From positions 187,501 to 225,356 of the forward strand of contig NZ_PPFE01000006.1 in assembly GCF_002917925.1 (NCBI RefSeq): a DNA stretch of 37,856 nucleotides, given 5' to 3'. The position numbers and the translations under genes were made by a program. Below, piece after piece: positions 8,039 through 17,803 of the stretch. The notes below the pieces were generated by a model. The model made no database searches. It saw only the letters and a list, made by a program, of their open reading frames with translations, and had not been told where the DNA came from. This DNA is from Roseovarius confluentis (GTDB lineage: Bacteria; Pseudomonadota; Alphaproteobacteria; Rhodobacterales; Rhodobacteraceae). Position 1 is the stretch's first letter. Every line of letters starts with the position of its first letter.

Positions 8039-10173
8039 TCGGCGGCTAGGTCCTGCAACAGCTGGTCGCGATTTACCGGCGCCTCGCCAGGGCGGTTGAT
8101 CATCTGCAACAGGTCATGCAGCGCCGACCATTCCTCGTTCGCCTTCAGCGCGGAGATCTTGGCCCGGTGCCACGCACACGCCTCGGCATGCAAACGACGG
8201 ATCTCCTTGTCCTCCATCAGCCTTTCGAACTCCACCCGGGTGGCCTCGGCCATCGGCACAAGGCTCGCATCCCGGGCCATGTTCAGGTTCATGTCCGCCC
8301 AATAGGCCACGCCCTGGTCACGGTCGATATGGTTGGTGCGGCCCCGGTCGCGCTTGACCAGGAAACTGTCGACCGAGCGCACGGCATAGTGATGCAGCCG
8401 TGCATGGTCGTGGCGGAACCCGCCCCAGGCCGACCAGCCCGTGTCGAAATATTTCTCCGGCATCGGCTGCCCGCCAGCGTCGGTCCAGATGAACCCCTCG
8501 GGCCGGCCCTCGAACTTGGGCCGGTGCACGCCGAACTTCTTGATCGCGTCGGACGGCCGAAACAATGTCTTCAGCCCCAGCCCGCGGTATTTCTCGCGGA
8601 AATCCTCCGGTGCGCCCCACGTGAAATGTTTGTGAATGAAACGGTCCTCATAGGCCACCTGGTCGCCGCACCCGAACAGCTTCCAGCACAGCGAAATCGC
8701 ATCCGCCTCGCCCACCGCCTCGAACAGGTCGGGCAGGCGTCCGTCGCCCGCGCGGATATTCAGGAACTCGTCGCAATCGGCGCAAATCGCCCAGTCCGCC
8801 TGGCGGTAAAGGTCGTGCGAAAATGCCCGGCGTAGCGCCACCCGCTGCGGGCTCGCGCCTTTCTTGAAACGGTTGTCCACATGCACCGCGACACCCATCT
8901 CCTCCAGCCGCATGGCGATGCGGTCCGTGCCGTCGTCGCAATCGTTGGTGTAAATCAGGAAATCGGTAAACCCGATGGCCTTGTTGAAGGCCACCCATTC
9001 CAGCATGAACGGCCCTTCGTTCTTCATCGTGGTCACGATCAGGCAGCGTTCGTTGCCCCGCTCGCCCATCGGGCGCGAGGGGCGGTCGGGATCGGGTTTC
9101 TTGGCCTTGGCCGGTTGTTTGTCGCCTTGCACAGGCTTAACCGCCGACGGCGCGGCGGCCTGCTTCTTCGGCGCCGGCGCATCCTCGGTCACGTCCTCCG
9201 GACCGTCCATGTCCGCCTCGTCGAACCCGTCATCGTCTTCCAGGTCGAACTGATCGGCCCCATCGGCCTTCTGTTGCGCCGCGCGCTCTTCCTCGCGCTG
9301 CTTGCGCCGCAACCGCTTGCGGAACGCCAGGCCGAAGGCATTTGCCGTCTCTTCACGGCCCTTGTCGTTGAAATAGGTGGTGACGGCGTTCTTGTACCAG
9401 CGCAGGTCACGCCGCGCGCGATAAAGCCTGTAGAACTCGGCCTGATCCAGATCTCCAAAGATCGCCGCCTGCATCACAGGCTTCAGCGCACCGATCTTGC
9501 GCATGAAAACGGCCGTCTTGTGATCGGAATGCCGGCAATGAAATATCTCGATGTTCTCGCCCGAGAACCGCCCCACATGCTGCTTGTCCAGCGCGTGATA
9601 AGGGTCATAGAATATATTCACCCGGCCCAGGCCCGCGGTCAGCGCCGCTGCATCCGACAAAGGCAGCGTCCAGTCCTGCCGCCGCCCGCCTTCATAGCGC
9701 GTTTCCCACGGGACCAGCCCGATATCCAGCGTGCTTTGCGGATTGACGGAAACCACATGCGCCCCCGGCACCAGAGAGCCAAAGGCGATGGCGGCAAAGC
9801 CCCCCATCGACACGCCGGCAAAGATCACCCGGTCGTAGCCCTCGAAAAACCCTTCGTCGCGCAGCTTCTCGAACCGGGCGATCAGGTCACCGTCGCGGTA
9901 CCAATCCGCCACATGCGCCATCACGCCCAGGTGCGATATGTTCACGTCCTGCGCAAACTTGAACGCCCAGGGCTCGCGCTCCACCGAGGTGTCGTTAACG
10001 TTGGAAAGGTTGTCGAAGGTCACCAGCAAACGGTTCACCGGCCGGCGCACGTACATCAGCGAATGCCGCAGATGCCGCTCCATGAATCCTTCGCCTTCGC
10101 CCCCGGGGCGAAGCTCGTCGAACCAGCGGGGCACCGCTGGCGTGTCGTCTGCTGAACTGTCCTGCTCGGCCAT
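8035..10173 (-). CDS. Alpha/beta-hydrolase fused to a family-2-type glycosyltransferase
   Basis: This 712-residue protein is the first gene of the modification cluster. Residues about 45-240 look like an alpha/beta-hydrolase, with nucleophile elbow GVSMGG (Ser122) and a candidate late histidine in HSDHK (about 215-219). Residues about 285-375 are a low-complexity linker: a basic patch, an acidic run (FDLEDDDGFDEADMDG) and a Lys/Pro/Ala-rich part. From about 377 comes a Glyco_tranf_2_4-type domain: IVTTMKNEGPFMLEWVAFN, YTNDCDDGTD and the DXD-like ADCDEF (465-470). No signal peptide is seen. The combination suggests trimming or acyl transfer plus glycosylation on one acceptor, but substrates are unknown. 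It starts at 10173; the 378-base region upstream should hold its promoter. Confidence 0.78.
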   Translation of the reverse strand: MAEQDSSADDTPAVPRWFDELRPGGEGEGFMERHLRHSLMYVRRPVNRLLVTFDNLSNVNDTSVEREPWAFKFAQDVNISHLGVMAHVADWYRDGDLIARFEKLRDEGFFEGYDRVIFAGVSMGGFAAIAFGSLVPGAHVVSVNPQSTLDIGLVPWETRYEGGRRQDWTLPLSDAAALTAGLGRVNIFYDPYHALDKQHVGRFSGENIEIFHCRHSDHKTAVFMRKIGALKPVMQAAIFGDLDQAEFYRLYRARRDLRWYKNAVTTYFNDKGREETANAFGLAFRKRLRRKQREEERAAQQKADGADQFDLEDDDGFDEADMDGPEDVTEDAPAPKKQAAAPSAVKPVQGDKQPAKAKKPDPDRPSRPMGERGNERCLIVTTMKNEGPFMLEWVAFNKAIGFTDFLIYTNDCDDGTDRIAMRLEEMGVAVHVDNRFKKGASPQRVALRRAFSHDLYRQADWAICADCDEFLNIRAGDGRLPDLFEAVGEADAISLCWKLFGCGDQVAYEDRFIHKHFTWGAPEDFREKYRGLGLKTLFRPSDAIKKFGVHRPKFEGRPEGFIWTDAGGQPMPEKYFDTGWSAWGGFRHDHARLHHYAVRSVDSFLVKRDRGRTNHIDRDQGVAYWADMNLNMARDASLVPMAEATRVEFERLMEDKEIRRLHAEACAWHRAKISALKANEEWSALHDLLQMINRPGEAPVNRDQLLQDLAAE

Positions 10174-10356
10174 GGCCCGATCTTATATCCGGTGTGGTTG
10201 CCGCGCGGTAAATCCGCGCCGTTCCGCTTTTGGCGCCACTATACGCCCGCCTCGCGAATCCGCGCAACACTCGTGTCAAATTGTCGACGCGACAGCCATT
10301 TGCGCAACACACCGCCCCGCCCTCCTCTGGCCATAAATATTTCGGGGGTTTGGGGG

Positions 10357-10390
10357 CTGGCCCCCAATTAAACCTGTGTTTGGGGGCCAG
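10357..10390. repeat. Inverted repeat with G and C runs
   Basis: The arms CTGGCCCCCAA (10357-10367) and TTGGGGGCCAG (10380-10390) are perfect 11-bp complements with a 12-base AT-rich loop. The left arm overlaps a second, smaller hairpin GGGGGCTGGCCCCC (10352-10365), so alternative foldings are possible. Confidence 0.65.
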
Positions 10391-10416
10391 ACCGACCAAG
10401 GACACGCTTCCAGCCC

Positions 10417-10463
10417 GTCCCGGACCTGATCCGGGACCTCGTAGGGTGGGTTTCCAACCCACC
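10417..10463. repeat. REP-like hairpin repeat, copy 2, with adjacent GGTGGGTT hairpin
   Basis: 10417-10437 repeats the 8-bp stem and CCTGA loop of 1498-1518 exactly. Seven bases further on, GGTGGGTT/AACCCACC (10445-10463, loop TCC) forms a second perfect hairpin. A related GGTGGG/CCCACC hairpin follows pyrF at 14880. Confidence 0.7.
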
Positions 10464-10502
10464 TTCGATAGCCGACACCCCACGCCCCCCAAATACGAAA
10501 AA

Positions 10503-10528
10503 CCCCCGCCGAATTTCTTCGGCGGGGG
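10503..10528 (-). terminator. Rho-independent terminator of clpB
   Basis: Read on the minus strand, an 11-bp perfect stem CCCCCGCCGAA/TTCGGCGGGGG with loop GAAA is followed at once by TTTTTC. It begins 24 bases after the clpB stop. Confidence 0.85.
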
Positions 10529-10551
10529 CCATATCTGTCAGCCATCAAGGC

Positions 10552-13173
<2,622 letters not shown>

Positions 13174-13252
13174 CCCGTCTCTCCTTTTTGCAAGCGTTAT
13201 CCCGGTGGCGCACCCAGCATTAGGCATGCGGCTTCGGGAACCTCAGACCTTT

Positions 13253-13281
13253 AAATGGTTAACACGACCGTGAGCTTCAAG
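13253..13281 (-). promoter_or_regulatory. Candidate RpoH (heat-shock sigma) promoter for clpB
   Basis: On the minus strand CTTGAA (13281-13276) and CCATTT (13258-13253) are separated by exactly 17 bases, close to the alphaproteobacterial RpoH pattern (CTTGAA, about 17, C-rich CAT-like -10). The -10 lies 79 bases upstream of the clpB ATG. Role inferred from match plus clpB being a classic RpoH target. Confidence 0.6.
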
Positions 13282-13412
13282 AGGACCTGCAAATTGTTCG
13301 CACCGCGAAAACCGCAACCAGATGTTGATTAATCTTAAAGCCAAGCCACCACATGTGCGGAAACCCGCTCAATTTTTTTGTGAACCTTGCAACTTTTTCG
13401 GCCGACCCAACG

Positions 13413-13433
13413 TTATCCACACACTTATCCACA
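13413..13433 (+). promoter_or_regulatory. Two tandem perfect DnaA boxes
   Basis: TTATCCACA occurs at 13413-13421 and again at 13425-13433, same orientation, 12 bases start to start. An AT-rich stretch (about 13320-13400) lies immediately to the left. They sit upstream of the small gene starting at 13475 and could be regulatory, titration or origin-related sites. Confidence 0.6.
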
Positions 13434-13474
13434 GGCTAAGTCGTCTGGTTGACTCGTAAAACAGGAGCAGACCC

Positions 13475-13726
13475 ATGCAGATCGAGAAACTTGAATTCGA
13501 CGCAATCCGCTACAATCCCGAGCTTGAAGCGTTCGAGGCGGCCGTTCGTATCCACGAGTCCGGTCACATTTTTCGCTACCCGGTTCACCTCAAGGCCCCG
13601 CTCAACGCGGAATACGCGCTCGTTGCCCGCGGCCTCACGCAGAAAGCCAGCCTGCGTCATACCCAAAAGGCGCATGACCTGCGTTCCACGCTTCCCGAGC
13701 CCGCGCAAGGCGCCGCCGCCGCCTGA
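13475..13726 (+). CDS. Small conserved-type protein of unknown function (83 residues)
   Basis: The product is MQIEKLEFDAIRYN... with an acidic, strand-rich N-terminal half (FEAAVRIHESGHIFRYPV) and a basic Ala-rich tail. I recognise no domain, signal peptide or membrane helix, so it is probably cytoplasmic. An ACAGGAGCAG ribosome-binding site stands 6-11 bases before the ATG, and composition matches coding DNA of the region, which supports a real gene. It is followed by another small gene and pyrF in the same direction, and preceded by two DnaA boxes. Function unknown. Confidence 0.72.
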   Translation: MQIEKLEFDAIRYNPELEAFEAAVRIHESGHIFRYPVHLKAPLNAEYALVARGLTQKASLRHTQKAHDLRSTLPEPAQGAAAA

Positions 13727-13743
13727 TAAATAGGCAAAAAGCC

Positions 13744-13777
13744 GCGAGGGGACGCACGTTAACCATTTTCCCCTCGC
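13744..13777. repeat. Inverted repeat enclosing a TTAACCAT motif
   Basis: The arms GCGAGGGG (13744-13751) and CCCCTCGC (13770-13777) are perfect 8-bp complements. The 18-base loop contains TTAACCAT (13759-13766), which equals the CtrA half-site known from Caulobacter. It may be a terminator for the 83-residue gene or a control site for the next one. Confidence 0.45.
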
Positions 13778-13830
13778 AAATGGCGGACAATTGAGACACA
13801 CTTTCTGCAGGTGCAAAGTAAGGGTGTGTC

Positions 13831-14112
13831 ATGAAAATCGAGCGAATTTCCCTGGAGAACGTGTCGGTTTCACCGCATTCGGGTGCGCATGTCGCCACGG
13901 TCTTGCTGCACAGCGACACGGCATCGTTCACGATGCGCGCTTCAGCCATGCTGGCAAGCAGGCTCACCAGTCTGACCGAAAGTTCAATTGTGACCCGCGC
14001 GCTGGTGGAGGATGCCCTCCGCCAGGTGCGGCACATGCCCGAATTCCGCAACGCACCGCAGACGGTCGTTGTCGCCGACACGGCATGGCCCATCTCCGCC
14101 GAACAGGCTTGA
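13831..14112 (+). CDS. Small protein of unknown function (93 residues)
   Basis: The product starts MKIERISLENVSVSPHSGAHVATVLLHSD and resembles a compact alpha/beta fold with a central helix-rich segment (MRASAMLASRLTSLTESSIVTRALVEDALRQVRHMPEF). There is no signal peptide, membrane span or cysteine. The ribosome-binding site is weak (TAAGGGTG, about 6 bases before ATG). It lies 54 bases before pyrF, in the same direction, and may be cotranscribed with it. I do not recognise the family, so no function is given. Confidence 0.7.
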   Translation: MKIERISLENVSVSPHSGAHVATVLLHSDTASFTMRASAMLASRLTSLTESSIVTRALVEDALRQVRHMPEFRNAPQTVVVADTAWPISAEQA

Positions 14113-14166
14113 CGCCGATCCCACGGCCCGCAACAAGGGCGCGACCCGATCCGAAAGGCCGCGCCG

Positions 14167-14874
14167 ATGACAGACAGCCCTTTGCCCGCAGATGACCGCC
14201 TGATCGTCGCTGTTGATCTGCCCAACGCGCTCGACGGCCTGAATTTGGCCGAGCGGCTGGGCGACTCGGTGTCGTTCTACAAGATCGGGCTCGGGATGCT
14301 GACGGGCGGCGGCCTTGCCCTCGCCAATGAGCTCAAGCAGGATCACGGCAAGCGTATCTTCCTCGACATGAAGCTCTTCGATATCGGCGCCACGGTGGAA
14401 AACGCCGTGCGCGGGCTGGCGCAGTTCGACCTCGACTTCCTCACCGTGCATGGCGACCCCCACGTGGTCCGCGCCGCCCGCGAGGGCGCGGCGGGCAAGC
14501 CGATGAAGATCCTCGCCGTCACCGTGCTGACCTCGCTCGACCGCGCCGATCTCGACGCGTCGCTTATCGCCCCCGGCGAGATCCCAGACATCGTCGCCAC
14601 CCGCGCCGCACGCGCGCTCGAGGCCGGGGCCGACGGCGTCATCGCCTCGCCGCAGGAGGCCGCGATGATCCGCGCCCTGCCCGAGGCCGCGGGCAAGCTG
14701 ATCGTCACCCCCGGCGTGCGCCCCTCGGGCGCCGCACTAGGCGACCAGAAACGTGTCGCCACCCCGGCACAGGCCCTGTCGGACGGCGCCGATCACATCG
14801 TCGTCGGCCGCCCCATCTGGGCCGCCGACGACCCGCGCGCCGCCACGCAAGCCATCCTGAACGACATCGCCTGA
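14167..14874 (+). CDS. pyrF: Orotidine 5'-phosphate decarboxylase
   Basis: PyrF performs the last step of UMP synthesis, decarboxylating OMP. At 235 residues it has normal length. The catalytic charge network is visible in FLDMKLFDIG (Asp67, Lys69, Asp72), with substrate-binding IVAVDLPN near the start, LTVHG, and the phosphate-binding TPGVRPSG and GADHIVVGRPIW towards the end. The start ATG is preceded by AAAGG. A GGTGGG/CCCACC hairpin follows within ten bases. The product is cytosolic and dimeric in this family. Confidence 0.97.
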   Translation: MTDSPLPADDRLIVAVDLPNALDGLNLAERLGDSVSFYKIGLGMLTGGGLALANELKQDHGKRIFLDMKLFDIGATVENAVRGLAQFDLDFLTVHGDPHVVRAAREGAAGKPMKILAVTVLTSLDRADLDASLIAPGEIPDIVATRAARALEAGADGVIASPQEAAMIRALPEAAGKLIVTPGVRPSGAALGDQKRVATPAQALSDGADHIVVGRPIWAADDPRAATQAILNDIA

Positions 14875-14879
14875 CGCAG

Positions 14880-14896
14880 GGTGGGTGAACCCCACC
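14880..14896. repeat. GGTGGG/CCCACC hairpin between convergent genes
   Basis: The stem GGTGGG (14880-14885) pairs with CCCACC (14891-14896). It sits between the ends of pyrF (+) and the Nudix gene (-), so it may act as a weak bidirectional terminator. It resembles the hairpin at 10445-10463. Confidence 0.5.
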
Positions 14897-14918
14897 ATCG
14901 CGCGCCCCAAGCCGCTCC

Positions 14919-15323
14919 CTACCTATTCATGTACGCCGCCACTCGCTCGGCGAAATGCGGCACGGCCTTGTCGTGCGCCACGTACTCCTCGGGCGGCATC
15001 AGGCACCAGCCCAGCCCCTCGTCGCCAAAAACCACGTCGTCGGCCAGCGCCGCCGGGCAATGCGCCGCAAAGAACCACATCCGCGTCGGCCCCGCATAAA
15101 ATCGCCGCCAGCCCAACACGCCGGGGTCCAGCACCAGCCCCAACTCCTCGCGTGTTTCGCGCAGCACGCAGGCTTCGGCGCTCTCGCTCCCCTCACGCCC
15201 GCCACCCGGAAGGTCCAGGAACCCGGGCCAGGGAATATCCACCGCATGATCCCGTTGGATCACCGCCAGCCGCTTGCCCAGAAACAACGCCAGCTTCGTG
15301 CCCTCGAACCTCTCTTCACTCAT
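14919..15323 (-). CDS. Nudix hydrolase
   Basis: This is a 134-residue protein whose Nudix box is complete: G-x5-E-x7-REUxEExGU reads from GGREGSESAEACVL into RETREELGL, giving the Mg-binding glutamates. Nudix enzymes cleave nucleoside diphosphates linked to another group; the specific substrate cannot be read from this sequence. I start at 15323 (MSEERFEGTK), with AGGGA upstream; an extension to 15371 is open but unsupported. It is divergent from dinB, 68 bases away, and convergent with pyrF. The neighbouring dinB may hint at nucleotide-pool cleaning, but that is speculation. Confidence 0.9.
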   Translation of the reverse strand: MSEERFEGTKLALFLGKRLAVIQRDHAVDIPWPGFLDLPGGGREGSESAEACVLRETREELGLVLDPGVLGWRRFYAGPTRMWFFAAHCPAALADDVVFGDEGLGWCLMPPEEYVAHDKAVPHFAERVAAYMNR

Positions 15324-15391
15324 ACCGTCTTTTCCCTCACGCGTCGCGCCCTTACAATACCTGCATCGCAACCCCGAACGCAGCCCCTCAC

Positions 15392-16645
15392 ATGCCCGCC
15401 CTCTGCCGCGACTGCCTGACAGAATTCGACACCGGCGCGCGCTGCCCCGCCTGCCGCAGCCCGCGCGTGCTGGCGCATCCCGAACTTCACGACCTCAGCA
15501 TCGCGCACATGGATTGCGACGCGTTCTACGCCTCGGTCGAGAAACGCGACAATCCCGATCTGGCGCACAAGCCCGTGATCATCGGCGGCGGCCGGCGCGG
15601 TGTCGTCTCCACCGCGTGCTACGTCGCCCGCATTCGCGGCGTCCGCTCGGCCATGCCCATGTTTCAGGCGCTGAAACTCTGCCCCGAGGCCGTCATCATC
15701 AAGCCCCGGATGGAACTCTACGCCGAGGTCTCGCGCCAGATCCGCCGCATGATGGAGGATCTCACCCCCGATATCGAACCCCTGTCACTGGACGAGGCGT
15801 TTCTCGATCTCACCGGCACGGCCCGCCTGCATGGCGCGTCCCCCGCCGTGATGCTGGCCCGCCTGACCAAACGCATGCGCACCGAACTGGGCCTGACCGG
15901 CTCCATCGGCCTGTCGCACAACAAGTTCCTGGCCAAGATCGCGTCGGACCTCGACAAGCCGCGCGGCTTTTCCATCATCGGCAAGGCCGAGACGGCGGAT
16001 TTCCTGCGCGATCAACCCGTCAGCCTGATCTGGGGCGTGGGACAGGCCGCGCGCACCTCGCTGGATGCCGCCGGCATCCGCACCTTCGCCGACCTCCTGC
16101 GCTGGGAGAAAACCGATCTGGTGGCGCGCTTCGGCTCCATGGGCGAGCGGCTCTGGCACCTTGCCCGCGGACAGGACCATCGCCGCGTCTCGGCCCATTC
16201 CCCGATGAAGTCGATCTCGAACGAGACCACCTTTCGCGAAGACACCGCCAGCGCCGACATTCTCGACGGCCACCTCTGGCGCATGGCCGAAAAGGTCGCC
16301 GACCGCGCCAAGGCCAAGCATCTGGCGGGCCGCGTCGTCACGCTGAAACTCAAGCGGTCCGACCACTCGCTCCTGACACGCCGCATCTCGCTGCGCGACC
16401 CCGCGCAGCTGGCCGACACGCTCTATCGCACCGCCCGCGCGCTCTTTGACCAGGTCGACCATACCAAGCCCTACCGCCTGCTGGGCGTGGGCCTGTCGGA
16501 CCTCGTGCCCGAGACCGCCGCCGAGGCCTCGGGCGACCTTCTGGACCCGCGAGCCCGCCAGCGCGGCCGCGCCGAACGCGCCACCGACGAGATCCGCGCC
16601 CGCTTCGGTGCCGACGCCATCCTCAAGGGCCGCTCCCTGCGCTGA
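15392..16645 (+). CDS. dinB: DNA polymerase IV (Y-family, translesion) with N-terminal zinc-ribbon-like segment
   Basis: This is an error-prone polymerase that bypasses DNA damage, 417 residues. The palm holds the catalytic acids in AHMDCDAFYASVE (Asp41, Asp43) and SLDEAFLD (Asp134-Glu135). The helix-hairpin-helix thumb (LIWGVGQAARTSLDAAGI) and little-finger region (SISNETTFRED onwards) follow. Before the polymerase is an unusual 35-residue leader, CRDC at 5-8 and CPAC at 18-21, spaced like a zinc ribbon. No clear Shine-Dalgarno precedes 15392; I keep this start because the paired CxxC motifs begin right after it. The open frame continues far upstream, but that part is antisense to the Nudix gene. 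No terminal beta-clamp motif was obvious. Confidence 0.93.
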   Translation: MPALCRDCLTEFDTGARCPACRSPRVLAHPELHDLSIAHMDCDAFYASVEKRDNPDLAHKPVIIGGGRRGVVSTACYVARIRGVRSAMPMFQALKLCPEAVIIKPRMELYAEVSRQIRRMMEDLTPDIEPLSLDEAFLDLTGTARLHGASPAVMLARLTKRMRTELGLTGSIGLSHNKFLAKIASDLDKPRGFSIIGKAETADFLRDQPVSLIWGVGQAARTSLDAAGIRTFADLLRWEKTDLVARFGSMGERLWHLARGQDHRRVSAHSPMKSISNETTFREDTASADILDGHLWRMAEKVADRAKAKHLAGRVVTLKLKRSDHSLLTRRISLRDPAQLADTLYRTARALFDQVDHTKPYRLLGVGLSDLVPETAAEASGDLLDPRARQRGRAERATDEIRARFGADAILKGRSLR

Positions 16646-16764
16646 ACCGGGTTTTTCCCGTTAAAGCAGAGTGTTACCGGCACTCCCCTGTTGCCGAAAA
16701 ATCACATCGACGCCGCCGATAATTGCTCGTGCAACTTTCCAACCCGTGCCACGTTGCTATCGCC

Positions 16765-17664
16765 ATGAAACACACACTGACCCGTCCCATTCCCCGTCTT
16801 GCCGCGGTTGCGCTCTGCGCCGCCGGTCTGCGCCCCGCCGCCGCCGCCGACTGGGTGGACTTTTCCGGCGACATCTCGGTGGGCGCCAACAGCATCCAGG
16901 ACAACGCCTTCATGTCTCGGATCGACGCGATGCTGACCTTCACGCTGTTCGACATCGGCGACAGCCCCGTCGCGTTCGAGTTCGGCACCTTCGGGTACTA
17001 CTACAAGGGCGACCGCCCGCACGAAACCTACGCCGCTTTCGTCTATGACGACCGGTTCCGCCTGGGCGTGGTCAAACCCGCCTATGACCAAGTGCTGATC
17101 TCGCCCTTCGACTTCACCGCCGCTTCCATCGCCGAGACCCGCGCAGAATACACCCGCGCCCGCGCCACGACCGAGGCGCTGCGCTTCAACTCCGTGCCGG
17201 TCGGCGTCTCCTATGGCGACACCACAGGCGACACGACCTGGGCCGCTTCGCTGCTCGATGCCAGCGACGGCAACTTCCGCTCCGCCTCCGCTTCCGCCGA
17301 ATGGCAGGCGCAGGCCGTCACCCTCGCCGCCGCGGTCGAGGGCGTCTGGGACCCCAAGGACGATTTCGACGGCATCAACGCCAAGCTCGGCGCCCGCTGG
17401 CAGCAGGGGCGTTTCGACATCGGCGCCGCCTTCCTGCACCCCGACGCCAACCAGCGCCCCGATGCCGTGGCCTTTGACGTGAATTACAATGCCTGGCGCG
17501 ACCTGACGCTTTCGGGGTTCGGCGAGGTCACGCGCAGCAGCACGACTTCGGCCTACGGGCTCGCCGCCCGATACGATTTTCAGGATCGCTCCGACGTGAC
17601 CTTCGCCGTCACCGACACCAAGACCGACGAGGAAGTCCACTTCACCTACACGCGCCGGTACTGA
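16765..17664 (+). CDS. Outer-membrane beta-barrel (porin-like) protein
   Basis: This 299-residue protein starts MKHTLTRPIPRLAAVALCAAG, a signal peptide ending near AAAA-DWVDF. The rest alternates polar and hydrophobic residues in strand-length blocks (SRIDAMLTFTLFDI, VAFEFGTFGYYY, GLAARYDF) and ends with an aromatic residue (TYTRRY), consistent with a small outer-membrane barrel. It resembles Rhodobacteraceae porin-like proteins but lacks a motif I can name. An in-frame ATG at 16723 is less likely because the added residues would mask the signal peptide. The ribosome-binding site is weak. Single-gene unit, 120 bases after dinB. Confidence 0.75.
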   Translation: MKHTLTRPIPRLAAVALCAAGLRPAAAADWVDFSGDISVGANSIQDNAFMSRIDAMLTFTLFDIGDSPVAFEFGTFGYYYKGDRPHETYAAFVYDDRFRLGVVKPAYDQVLISPFDFTAASIAETRAEYTRARATTEALRFNSVPVGVSYGDTTGDTTWAASLLDASDGNFRSASASAEWQAQAVTLAAAVEGVWDPKDDFDGINAKLGARWQQGRFDIGAAFLHPDANQRPDAVAFDVNYNAWRDLTLSGFGEVTRSSTTSAYGLAARYDFQDRSDVTFAVTDTKTDEEVHFTYTRRY

Positions 17665-17803
17665 CCGCTCTTCTGGGCGCATCCGACGCACGATGTCTTA
17701 ACTCGGGCCGTCGGCACGCCGCACCGTCGCGATACAGTCGGACATACCGACGCGATACCGATGCGGATTTCGGGAACCCTGCGCCGTTAAGCTTCGATTC
17801 GCC

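Larger units (their letters stand above)
10174..10551. other. Hairpin-rich intergenic region between clpB and the glycosyltransferase cluster
   Basis: No gene was found in this stretch. It contains a large G/C-run inverted repeat (10357-10390), a REP-like hairpin pair (10417-10463) and the clpB terminator (10503-10528). The promoter for the cluster reading leftwards from 10173 must lie in its left part, but no clear boxes stand out. Confidence 0.6.

Noticed and set aside
13251..13262. CtrA site (TTAA spacing) ahead of clpB
   Set aside because: The two TTAA units are 4 bases apart, not 7, and the bases are better explained as the RpoH -10 region.
14885..15391. N-terminal extension of dinB by about 169 residues
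   Set aside because: The extension is antisense to the Nudix gene, is Pro/Arg-rich and unlike any polymerase domain.
16646..16680. Terminator after dinB
   Set aside because: The stem around the T-run (CGGG/CCCG) is short and the Ts lie in the loop, so it does not qualify as an intrinsic terminator.
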